A stretch of DNA of 64,000 nt, taken from Bathymodiolus brooksi. Taxonomy: Eukaryota > Mollusca > Bivalvia > Mytilida > Modiolidae. Made by a program: the position numbers and the translations under genes. Positions 41,801 to 54,178 of this stretch are shown piece by piece. The DNA is taken from assembly GCA_963680875.1 (NCBI GenBank), contig OY804586.1, positions 54,160,203 to 54,224,202 on the forward strand, read 5' to 3'. Numbering within the stretch: the stretch's first letter is position 1; each line of letters starts with the position of its first letter. Under the pieces are notes generated by a model, which made no database searches, was not told where the DNA came from, and saw only the letters and a program-made list of their open reading frames with translations.

Positions 41801-44800
41801 GCCTCTACAAAGTTTATGTTTTTTTATGTCGATCGGAAATCCAAGATGGCCGCCACCGCAGGACATATATTAACATTGTACCCTATGTTAAAATGTTCAA
41901 ATGCCTTTTTCTCAGAAACTACAAATATGATTAAAGCCAAACTGTACATGAATGTTCATTGGATGATCCTCTAAAATCTTAAGGTTTTTTGTTCCGATAT
42001 GAAATTCAAAATGGAGGCTACGGCAGCACTTAGTTTAACATTGGACCCTATGGGAAAAATGTTTCAAAACGCTTCTTCTCTGAAACCACTTAGACAGTTG
42101 AAACCAAACTGCCCAGGAATGATCATTGGAAGGTCCTCTACAAATTTTATGTTTTTTATGCCGATCGGAAATCCAAGATGGCCGCCACCGCAGGACATAT
42201 ATTAACATTGGACCCTATGGGAAAATGTTCAAATACCTTCTTCTCAGAAACTACATATATGATTAAAGCCAAACTGTACATGAATGTTCATTGGATGGTC
42301 CTCTACAATCTTAAGGTTTTTTGTTCCGATATGAAATTGAAAATGGCGGCTACGGCAGGACTTAGTTTAACTTTGGACCCTATGGGAAAAATGTTTTAAA
42401 ATGCTTCTTCTCTGAAACCACTTGGACAATTGAAACCAAACTGCCCAGGAATGATCATTGGAAGGTCCTCTACAAAGTTTATGTTTTTTATGTCGATCGG
42501 AAATCCAAGATGGCCGCCACCACAGGACATATATTAACATTGGACCATTTGGGAAAATGTTCAAATGCCTTCTTCTCAGAAACTACAAATATGATTAAAG
42601 CCAAACTGTACATGAATGTTCATTGGATAGTCCTCTACAATCTTAAGGTTTTTGTTCCGATATGAAATTCAAAATGGCGGCTACGGCATGACTTAGTTTA
42701 ACATTGGACCCTATGAGAAAACTGTTTCAAAATGCTTCTTCTCTGAAAACTCTTGGACAATTAAAACCAAACTGCCCAGGAATGATCATTGGAAGATCCT
42801 CTACAAAGTTTATGTTTTTTTATGTCGATCGGATATCCAAGATGGCCGCCACCGCAGGACATATATTATCATTGTACCCTAAGGTAACATGTTCAAATGC
42901 CTTCTTCTCAGAAACTACAAATATGATTAAAGCCAAACTGTACATGAATGTTCACTGGATGGTCCTCTACAAACTACGTTTTTTTGTTCCGATATGAAAT
43001 TCAAAATGGCGGCTACGGCAGGAGTTAGTTTAACATTGGACCCTATGAGAAAAATGTCTCAAAATGCTTCTTCTCTGAAACCACTTGGACAATTGAAACC
43101 AAACTGCCCAGGAATGATCATTGGAAGGTCATCTACAAAGTTTATGTTTTTCTTATGTCAATCGGATATCCAGGATGGCCGCCACCGCAGGACATATATT
43201 AACATTGCACCCTATGGGAAAATGTTCAAATGCCTTCTTCTCAGAAACTACAAATATGATTAACGCCAAACTGTACATAAATGTTCATTGGATGGTTCTC
43301 TACAAACTGTACGTTTTTTGTTCCGATATGAAATTCAAAATGGCGGCTACGGCAGGACTTAGTTTAACAATGGACCCTATGGGAAAAATGTTTCAAAACG
43401 CTTATTCTCTGAAACCACTAGGACAGTTGAAACCAAACTGCCCAGGAATGATCATTGGCAGGTCCTCTACACATTTTATGTATTTTATGCCGATCGGAAA
43501 TCCAAGATGGCCGCCACGCAGGCCATATATTAACCTAGGACCCTATGGGAAAATGTTCAAATGCCTTCTTCTCAGAAACTACAAATATGATTAAAGCCAA
43601 ACTGTACCTGAATGTTCATCGGATGGTCCTCTACAATCTTAAGGTTTTTTGTTCCGATATGAAATTCAAAATGGCGGCTACGGAAGGACTTAGTTTAACA
43701 TTGGACCCTATGAGAAAAATGTTTCAAAATGCTTCTTCTCTGAAACCACTTGGACAATTGAAACCAAACTTCCCAGGAATGATCATTGGAAGGGCCTCTA
43801 CAAAGTTTATGTTTTTTTATGTCGATCGGAAATCCAAGATGGCCGCCACCGCAGGACATATATTAACATTGTACCCTATGTTAAAATGTTCAAATGCCTT
43901 CTTCTCAGAAACTACAAATATGATTAAAGCCAAACTGTACATGAATGTTCATTGGATGATCCTCTAAAATCTTAACGTTTTTTGTTCCGATATGAAATTC
44001 AAAATGGTGGCTACGGCAGAACTTAATTTAACATTGGACCCTATGGGAAAAATGTTTCAAAACGCTTCTTCTCTGAAACCACTTGGACAATTGAAACCAA
44101 ACTGCCCAGGAATGATCATTGGAAGGTCCTCTACAAATTTTATGTTTTCTATGCCGATCGGAAATCCAAGATGGCCGCCACCGCAGGACATATATTAACA
44201 TTGGACCCTATTGGAAAATGTTCAAATGCCTTCTTCTCAGAAACTACAAATATGATTAAAGCCAAACTGTACATGAATGTTCATTGGATGTTCCTCTACA
44301 ATCTTAAGGGTTTTTGTTCCGATATGAAATTCAAAATGGCGGCTACGGCAGGACTTAGTTTAACATTGGATCCTATGGGAAAAATGTTTCAAAATGCTTC
44401 TTATCTGAAACCGGTTGGACAATTGAAACCAAACAGCCCAGGAATGATCATTGGAAGGTCCTCTACAAAATTCATGTTTTTTATGTCGATCAGAAATCCA
44501 AGATGGCCGCCACCGCAGGACATATATTAACATTGTACCCTATGGGAAAATGTTCAAATGCCTTCTTCTCAGAAACTACAAATATGATTAAAGCCAAACT
44601 GTAAACGAATGTTCATTGGATGGTCCTCTACAATCTGTACGTTTTTTGTTCCGATATGATCTTCAAAATGGCGGCTACGGCAGGACTTAGTTTAACATTG
44701 GACCCTATTGGAAACATGTTTCAAAACGCTTCTTCTCTGAAACCACTTGGACAATTGAAATCAAACTGCCCAGGAATTATCACTGGAAGGTGCTCTACAA

Positions 44801-47800
44801 AATTTATGTTTTTTAATGTCGATCGGAAATCCAAGATGGCCGCCACCGCAATACATAGATTAACATTGGACCCTATGGGAAAATGTTCAAATGCCTTCTT
44901 CTCAGAAACTACAAATATGATTAACGCCAAACTGTACATGAATGTTCATTGGATGGTCCTCTACAAACTGTACGTTTTTTGTTCCGATATGATTTTCAAA
45001 ATGGCGGCTACGGCAGGACTTAGTTTTACATTGGACCCTATGGGAAAAATGTTTCAAAACGCTTCTTCTCTGAAACCACTTGGACAGTTGAAACCAAACT
45101 GCCCGGGAATGATCATTGGCAGGTCCTCTACACATTTTATGTTTTTTATGCCGATCGGAAATCCAAGATGGCCGCAACGCAGGCCATATATTAACATTAG
45201 ACCCTATGGGAAAATGTTCAAATGCCTTCTTCTCAGAAACTACAAATATGATTAAAGCCAAACTGTACCTGACTGTTCATCGGATGGTCCTCTACAATCT
45301 TAAGGTTTTTTGTTCCGATATGAAATTCAAAATGGCGGCTACGGCAGGACTTAATTTTACATTGGACCCTATGAAAAAAATGTTTCAAAATGCTTCTTCT
45401 CTGAAACCACTTTGACAATTGAAACCAAACTGCCCAGGAATGATCATTGGAAGGTCCTCTACAAAGTTTATGTTTTCTTATGTCGATCGGAAATCCAAGA
45501 TGGCCGCCACCGCAATACATAGATTAACATTGGACCCTTTGGGAAAATGTTCAAATGCCTTCTTCTCAGAAACTACAATTATGATTAACGCCAAACTGTA
45601 CATGAATGTTCATTGGATGGTCCTCTACAATCTTAAGGTTTTTGTTCCGATATGAAATTCAAAATGGCGGCTACGGCAGGACTTAGTTTTACATTGGACC
45701 CTATGGGAAAAATATTTCAAAATGCTTCTTCTCTGAAACCACTTGGACAATTGAAACCAAATTTCCCAGGAATGATCATTGGAAGGTCCTCTACAATTTC
45801 TTTGTTTTATATGCCGATCGGAAAGCCAAGATGGCCGCAATCGCAATACATAGATTAACATTGGACCCTATGGGAAAATGTTCAAATGCCTTCTTCTCAG
45901 AAACTACAAATATGATTAAAGACAAACTGTACATGAATGTTCATTGGATGGTCCTCTACAAACTGTACGTTTTTTGTTCCGATATGAAATTCAAAATGGC
46001 GGCTACGGCAGAACTTAATTTAACATTGGACCCTATGGGAAAAATGTTTCAAAACGCTTCTTCTCTGAAACCACTTGGACAATTGAAACCAAATTTCCCA
46101 GGAATGATCATTGGAAGGTCCTCTACCATGTCTTTGTTTTTTATGCCGATCGGAAATCCAAGATGGCCGCCACCGCAGGACATATATCAACATTGGACCC
46201 TATGGGAAAATGTTCAAATGCCTTCTTCTCAGAAACTACAAATATGATTAAAGCCAAACTGTACCTGAATGTTAGTCCTCTACAAACTGTACGTCTTTTG
46301 TTCCGATATGAAATTCAAAATGGCGGCTACGGCAGGACTTAATTTAACATTGGACCCTATGGGAAAAATGTTTCAAAACGCTTCTTCTCTGAAACCACTA
46401 GGACAGTTGAAACCAAACTGCCCAGGAATGATCATTGGAAGGTCCTCTACAAAGTTTATGTTTTTTAATGTCGATCGGAAATCCAAGATGGCCGCCACCG
46501 CAATACATATATTAACATTGGACCCTTTGGGAAAATGTTCAAATGCCTTCTTCTTAGAAACTACATATATGATTAAAGCCAAACTGTACATGAATGTTCA
46601 TTGGATGGTCCTCTACAATCTTAAGGTTTTTTGTACCGATATGAAATTCAAAATGGCGGCTACGGCAGGACTTAGTTTAACATCGGACCCTATGGGAAAA
46701 ATGTTTCAAAACGCTTGTTCTCTGAAACGACTTGGACAGTTGAAACCAAACTGCCAAGGAATGATCATTAGAAGGTCCTCTACAAAGTTTATGTTTTTTA
46801 ATGTCGATTGGAAATCCAAGATGGCCGCCACCGCAATACATAGATTAACATTGGACCCTATGGGAAAATGTTCAAATGCCTTCTTCTTAGAAACTACATA
46901 TATGATTAAAGCCAAACTGTACATGAATGTTCATTGGATGGTCCTCTACAAACTGTACTTTTTTTGTTCCGATATGAAATTCAAAATGGCGGCTACGGCA
47001 GGACTTAGTTTAACATTGGACCCTATGGGAAAAATGTTTCAAAACGCTTCTTCTCTGAAACCATTAGGACAGTTGAAACCAATCTGCCAAGGAATGATCA
47101 TTGGCAGGTCGTCTACAAATTTTATGCTTTTTATGCCGATCGGAAATCCAAGATGGCCGCCGCCGCAGGACATATATTAACATTGGACTCTATGGGAAAA
47201 TGTTCAAATGCCTTCTTCTCAGAAACTACAAATATGATTAAAGCCAAACTGTACATGAATGTTCATCGGATGGTTGGTCCTCTACAATCTTAAGGTTTTT
47301 TGTTCCGATATGAAATTCAAAATGGCGGCTACGGCAGGACTTAGTTTAACATTGGAACGTATGAGAAAAATGTTTCAAAATGCTTCTTCTCTGAAACCAC
47401 TTGGACAATTGAAACCAAACTGCCCAGGAATGATCATTGGAAGGTCCTCTACAAAGTTTATGTTTTTTTTATGTCGATTGGAAATCCAAGATGGCCGCCA
47501 CCGCAGGATATATATCAACATTGGACCCTATGGGAAAATGTTCAAATGCCTTCTTCTCAGAAACTACAAATATGATTAAAGCCAAACTGTACATGAATGT
47601 TCATTGGATATAGTCCTCTACAATCTTAAGGTTTTTTGTTCCGATATGAAATTCAAAATGGCGGCTACGACAGGACTTAGTTTAACATTGGACCCTATGG
47701 TAAAAATGTTTCAAAATGCTTCTTCTCTGAAACCACTTGGACAATTGAAACCAAACTGCCCAGGAATGATCATTGGAAGGTCCTCTACAAAGTTTATGTT

Positions 47801-49278
47801 TTTTATATGTCGATCGGATATCCAAGATGGCCGCCACCGCAGGACATAGATTAACATTGACCCCTATAGGAAAATGTTCAAATGCCTTCTTCTCAGAAAC
47901 TACAAATATGATTAACGCCAAACTGTACATGAATGTTCATTGGATGGTCCTCTACAAACTGTACGTTTGTTGTTCCGATATGAAATTCAAAATGCGGCTA
48001 CGGCAGAACTTAGTTTAACATTGGACCCTATGGGGAAAATGTTTCAAAACGCTTCTTTTCTGAAACCACTTGGACAATTGAAACCAAACTGCCCAGGAAT
48101 GATCATTGGAAGGTCCTCTACAAATTTTATGTTTTTTTTTATGCCGATGGAAAATCCAAGATGGCCGCCACCACAGGACATATATTAACATTGGACCATT
48201 AGGGAAAATGTTCAAATGCCTTCTTCTCAGAAACTACAAATATGATTAAAGCCAAACTGTACATGAATGTTCACTGGATGGTCCTCTACAAACTACGTTT
48301 TTTGTTCAGATATGAAGTTCAAAATGGCGGCTACGGCAGGACTTAGTTTAACATTGGACCCTATGGGAAAAATGTTTCAAAACGCTTCTTCTCTGAAACC
48401 ACTAGGACAGTTGAAACCATACTGCTAAGGAATGATCATTGGAAGGTCCTCTACAAATTTTATGTTTTTTTATGCCGATGGAAAATCCAAGATGGCCGCC
48501 ACCACAGGACATATATTAACATTGGACCCTAAAGGAAAATGTTCAAATGCCTTCTTCTCAGAAACTACAAATATGATTAAAGCCAATCTTTACATGAATG
48601 TTCATTGGATAGTCCTCTACAATCTTAAGCTTTTTTGTTCCGATATGAAATTCAAAATGGCGGCTACGGCAGGACTTAGTTTAACATTGGACCCTATGGG
48701 AAAAATGTTTCAAAATGCTTCTTCTCTGAAACCACTCGGACAATTGAAACCAAACTGCCCAGGAATGATCATTAGCAGGTCCTCTACAAATTTTATGTTT
48801 TTTATGCCGATCGGAAATCCAAGATGGCCGCCATCGCAATACATAGATTAAAATTGGACCCTTTGGGAAAATGTTCAAATGCCTTCTTCTCAGAAACTAC
48901 AAATATGATTAAAGCCAAACTGTACATGAATGTTCATTGGATGGTCCTCTACAATCTAAAGGTTTTTGTAGCGATATGAAATTCAAAATGGCGGATACGG
49001 CAGGACTTAGTTTAACATTGGACCCTATGGGAAAAATGTTTCAAAACGCTTCTTCTCTGAAACCACTAGGACAGTTGAAACCAAACTGCCCAGGAATGAT
49101 CATTGGCAGGTCCTCTACACATTTTATGTTTTTTATGTCGATGGGATATCCAAGATGGCCGCCACCGCAGGACATATATTAACATTGTACCCTATGGGAA
49201 AATGTTCAAATGCCTTCTTCTCAGAAACTACAAATATGATTAAAGCCAAACTGTACATGAATGTTCATTGGATGGTCC
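38879..49278 (+). mobile_element. Element 3: hairpin-less family member with expanded satellite core
   Basis: It begins AGTTCAACTATTGCCATCAC, which equals element 1's start with the hairpin interior removed. The GTCGTCT simple tract (38905-38937), CTTTTCACATTTCAAGCTTC leader and dimer array follow. The array is truncated at 49278 by the duplication junction, so its own 3' end is not seen in copy 1. In copy 2 it runs off the window. There is no transposase. Confidence 0.6.
39049..49278 (+). repeat. Satellite array 2: about 30 dimers of 332 bp
   Basis: It is composed of the same A/B monomers as array 1 but with its own sequence variants (CAATACATAGATTAACATTG; GGACATATATTAACATTG; TTTATGTCGATCGG). 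Irregularities are an extra 166-bp B-type insertion at about 39786-39951 and a deletion joining A to B at about 41416 (CGTTTTCCCCCACTAGGACAG). Variant blocks recur at 1,993-bp spacing (GTACCCTATGTTAAAATG at 41877 and 43870). Long plus frames (up to 303 codons, 46269-47180) are translations of the array and are not called as genes. Confidence 0.9.
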
Positions 49279-52200
49279 TCTAGCTTCAAAATTGTGTCCG
49301 GTGATGCCGTACACCAACAAACATGGCCGCTGTTACTAAAAATAGAACATATGGTAAAATTGCAGGTTTTTGGTAATAACTCAAAAACCGTTAATAATAT
49401 CAAACATCTGACTGGGTAAAAATGATCGGCACATCAAGATCTACCTACCCTGCAATTTTAAAGTAAATCTGATTACCCATATTGGAGTTATTGCCCTTTT
49501 TCATCAAATTTGTAAAATTTTAATACTTTTCGTCTTATATTTCAAAAACTATAAGAGATAAAGGTTAACTTTGAATTGCAAAAATGTGCGGCATATCACG
49601 ATCTACACACCCTGCAATTTTGAAGTAAATCCCATTACCCATTTTGACCGATTATGCAAATTAGAAAAAAGGGGGGATGAAATTAAAAAAAAATCTTCTC
49701 CTCAGAAACCACTGGGCCAATTGCAACCAAACTTTTGTGGAATGATCCTTGGATGGCCCTCTTCCAAAATTGTGTCCGGTGATCCCGACTTCCAACCAAG
49801 ATGGCCGCCAAGCTAAAAATAGAAAAAGGGGGAATGAAATTAAAAAAAATCTTCTCCTCTGAAACTACTGAGCCAATCTCAACCAAACTTTGCTGAAATG
49901 ATTCTTGGGTGGTCCCCTTTCAAAATGGTGTCCGTCAGCACCGTCCTGTATCCAAGATGGCCGCCATTACTAAAAATAGAAATTTCTTCAAATGGCCAAA
50001 ACTGCTCTCTTTTAAGCCAGAAAGTGCCTAAATTTGAACTGTATAAGCATAATGATGAGCTTTTTAACATATATTATGGGATGTTTTATGAACTTTGAAC
50101 TTTTGCCTATTTTTACCGTTTATGCAAATTAGAAAAAAGGGGGAATGAAATTAAAAAAAAAAATCTTCTCCTCTGAAACTACAGAGCCAATCTCAACCAA
50201 ACTTTGCTGAAATGATCCTTGGGTGGTCCCCTTTCAAAATTGTGTCCGTCAGCACCGTCCTGTATCCAAGATGGCCGCCATTGTTAAAAATAGAAATTTC
50301 TTCAAATGGCCAAAACTGCTCTATTTTAAGCCAGAAAGTGCATAAATTTGAACTGTATAAGCATAATGATGAGCTTTTTAACATATATTACGGGATTTTT
50401 AATGAACTTTGAACTTTTGCCTATTTTGACCGATTATGCAAATTAGAAAAAAAGAGGAATGAAATTAAAAAAAAATCTTCTCCTCTGAAACTGCTGAGCC
50501 AATCTCAACCAAACTTTGCTGAAATGATTCTTGGGTGGTCCTCTTCCAAAATTATGTCCGGCATTTCAGAACACCGACCAAGATGGCCGCCACAGCCGAA
50601 CTTAATTTAACATAGGACACTATGGGAAATTCCCATAAAAATCTTCTTGTCTGAAACCATTTGCTCAATAAGAACAAAATTTTGATGAAATAGTCATTGG
50701 ATAGTTCTCTTCCAAAAATGTGTTCGGCGGTTCGGCCCTTCGATCAAGATTGCCCTCACAGCCGAACGTAGCTTAACATAGGACCCTATGGGAAATTCAC
50801 ATAAAAATCTTCTCCTCAGAAACCACTGGGCCAATTGCAACCAAACATTTGTGGAATGATCCTTGGATGGCCCCCTTCCAAAATTGTGTCCGGTGATCCC
50901 GACTTCCAACCAAGATGGCCGCCAAGCTAAGAAGAGGAAAAAGGGGGATGAAATTAAAAAAAAATCTTCTCCTCTGAAACTACTGAGCCGATCTCAACCA
51001 AACTTTGCTGAAATTATCCTTGGGTGGTCCCCTTTCAAAGTTTTGTCCATCAGTGCCGTCCTGTATCCAAGATTGCCGCCATTACTAAAAATAGAAATTT
51101 CTTCAAATGGCCAAAACGGCTCTATTTTAAGCCAGAAAGTGCCCAAATTTGAACTGTATAAGCATAATGATGAGCTTTTTAGCATATATTACAGGATTTT
51201 TTATGAACTTTGAACATTTGCCTATTTTGACCGATTATGCAAATTAGAACCAGAGGCTCCCAGGAGCCTGTAATCGCTCACCTGGATCAAAGCTGCTTTC
51301 AATAACAACGCAACTGCACTGTGGTGGCCATCTTGGCGGGAGAGCGCAACTGCCGGACACAATTTTTGAAGAGGACCATCCAATGACTATTCCATCAAAG
51401 TTTGGTTCTAATTGTACTACTGGTTCCAGACAAGATGGTTTTTATGTGAATTTCCCATAGGGTTTTATGTTAAACTAAGTACAGCTGTGCAGCCATCTTG
51501 GTCAGAGGGAGGGACCACCAGACACAATTTTAGAAGAGGACCATCCAATGACTATTTTATCAAAGTTTGGTTCCAATTGAGCAACTGGTTCCAGACAAGA
51601 AGATTTTTATGTGAATTTCCCATAGGTTCCTATGTTAAACTAAGTTCGGCTGTGGGGGTCATCTTGGTCGAAGGATCGAACTGCCTGACATATTTTTGGA
51701 AGAGAACCATCCAATGACTATTTCATCAACATTTAGTTCTTATTGAGCAAGTTGTTTCAAACAAGATTTTTATGGGAATTTCCCATAGGGTCCTATGTTA
51801 AATTAAGTTTGGCTGTGGCGGCCATCTTGGTCGGAGGTCTGAAATGTCAGACATAAATTTGGAAGGGAACCACCCAAGAATCATTTCAGCAAAGTTTGGT
51901 TGAGATTGGCTCAGTAGTTTCAGAGGAGAAGATTTTTTAAATTTCATCCCCCCTTTTTCTATTTTTAGCTTGGTGGCCATCTTGGCTGGAACTCGGGATC
52001 ACCGGACACAATTTTGGAAGGGGGCCATCCAAGAATCATTTCAGGAAAGTTTGGTTGAGATTGGCTCAGTAGTTTCAGAGGAGAAGATTTTTTTTAATTT
52101 CATCCCCCCTTTTTTCTAATTTTCATAATCGGTCAAAATCGGCAAAAGTTCAAAGTTCATAAAAAATCCTGTAATACATGTTAAAAAGCTCATCATTATG

Positions 52201-54178
52201 CTTATACAGTTCAAATTTGGGCACATCCTGGCTTAAAATAGAGCAATTTTGGACATTTGAAGACATTTCTATTATTAGTAACAGCGGCCATCTTGAATGG
52301 AGGGCGGGGCTGTCGGACACAATTTTGAAAGGGACCCACCCAGGGACCATCCCTGCCAGGTTTGGTTTAATTTGGTTCAGCGCTTTCAGAGGAGAAGATT
52401 TAAATGCGATCTTTTATCAAAATATGCCTAATTTGCATAATCGGTATATATCGGCTGAAAGAAAAATTTCACAGAAAAACCCGGAATATATGTTAAACTA
52501 CTTCTTGCCATGTAGCTGCAGTTAAAATTTTAGTTCATTTTGACTTACACTAAAGCAGCAATGGACATTTAAAATTTCATCCCCCCTTTTTTCTATTTTG
52601 AACTTGGCGCCCATCTTGGGTGGAAGTCGGGGTCACCGGACACAATTTTGGAAGGGGGCCATCCAAGAATCATTTCAGCAAAGTTTGCTTGAGATTGGCT
52701 CAGTTGTTTCAGAGAAGAAGATTTTTTTTAAATTTCATCCCCCCTTTTTTCTAATTTGGATAATCGGTCAAAATCGGTGATGCAAATTAGAAAAAAGGGG
52801 GGATGAAATTAAAAAGTCTTCTCCTCAGAAACTACTGAGCCAATCTCAACCAAACTTTGCTGAAATGATCCTTGGGTGTTCCCTTTTCAAAAGTGTGTCC
52901 GTCAGCGCCGTCCTGTATCCAAGATGGCCGCCATGACTAAAAATAGAAATTTCTTCAAATGGCTAAAACGGCTCTATTTTAGGCCAGAAAGTGCCCAAAT
53001 TTGAACTGTATAAGCATAATGATGAGCTTTTTAACATATATTACGGGATTGTTTATGAACTTTGAACTTTTGCCTATTTTGACCGATTATGCAAATTAGA
53101 AAAAAGGGGGGATGAAATTTAAAAAAAATCTCCTCCTCTGAAACTACTGAGCCAATCTCAACCAAACTTTGTTGAAATGATTCTTGGGTGGTCATCTTCC
53201 AAAATTGTGTCCGACATTTCAGAACACAGACCAAGATGGCCGACACATCCGAACTTAATTTAACATAGGACACTATGGGAAATTCCCATAAAAATCTTCT
53301 TGTCCGAAACCATTTGCTCAATAAGAACAAAATTTTGATGAAATAGTCATTGGATGGTTCTCTTCCAAAAATGTGTCCGGTGGTTCGGCCCTTCGATAAA
53401 TTTTTTTTTTAATTTTAATACTTTTCGTGTTATATTTCAAAAACTATAAGAGATATGTGTTAAGTTTAAATGTGCACCATGTCGAGATCTACCTACCCTG
53501 CAATTTTGAAGTAAATCTGATTACCCATTTTGGAATTCTTGCCATTTTTCATCAATTTTTTACCAAAAAAATATACTTTTCGTCTTATATTTCAAAAACT
53601 ATAAGAGATAAAGGTTAAGTTTAAATTGCAAAAAATTGCAGCATGTCAAGATCTTCCTACCTTGCAATTTTTAAGTAAGTTCCATTACCAATTTTGGAGT
53701 TATTGCCCTTTTTTCATCAAAATGTTCTCAATTTTATTACTATCATCTTATATCTCAAAAACTATTAGAGATAGAGGGAAAGTTTAAACTGCAAAAATGT
53801 TCAGCATGTCAAGATCTACAAACATTTTCCCACAGTTAAAAATGTGCGACAACTGTGTGAAGAGTTATTCCTCTTGAAATGCATTTTTTTGTTTACTCAC
53901 TGCTTTTGGTTACTCAAATAATCAAAGGGAAGCAAGTCTATTACAAAATGTGAAGTAGGAAAAGCTAAATTTTGAGAATCGTTGACATAGATGTTTATTT
54001 ACAGCAATTTTGATAACTTACATTAAAGGGGGAAACCCTGCCCAAATTTTTTTGTAGAAGGGGTCTGCAATGACGAAGGCTACATTTGTCAATTTTTTTT
54101 ACCGAAGTTATCAAGTTTTATTGACTGATGTTGTTATTATACCCAGGTGAGCTATGCAGGCTCCTGGGAGCCACTAGT
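49279..54178 (+). mobile_element. Element 2, second copy, lacking its 5' end
   Basis: It corresponds to 25598-30183 and includes the inverted middle (51245-52780) and the 3' end hairpin (54159-54172). The 5' stem-loop is absent because the duplication starts 142 bp inside the element. Confidence 0.7.
49898..50211 (+). repeat. Extra 314-bp unit present only in copy 2
   Basis: 49898-50098 and 50212-50412 are near-identical, 314 bp apart, and both match 26217-26417 of copy 1. Copy 2 therefore has one more two-monomer unit of the element-2 type (GGTCCCCTTTCAAAAT through AAGATGGCCGCCATT to AGCTTTTTAACATATATTA). Confidence 0.85.

Larger units (their letters stand above)
25598..49278 (+). repeat. 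23,681-bp tandem duplication, copy 1
   Basis: Everything from 25598 to the window position where copy 2 ends is repeated from 49279. The offset is 23,681 bp up to about 26,200. It becomes 23,995 bp after a 314-bp unit that copy 2 has twice, then 23,829 bp after a 166-bp unit that copy 1 has in addition. Copy 1 contains most of element 2, a DDE transposon remnant, a SINE, the exon-like cassette and satellite array 2. Confidence 0.9.

Noticed and set aside
39049..49278. Dozens of long plus-strand open frames resembling a protein family
   Set aside because: They are the same 166-bp satellite monomer translated in rotating phases. Boundaries follow repeat irregularities, many lack an ATG at the start, and antisense frames are equally repetitive.
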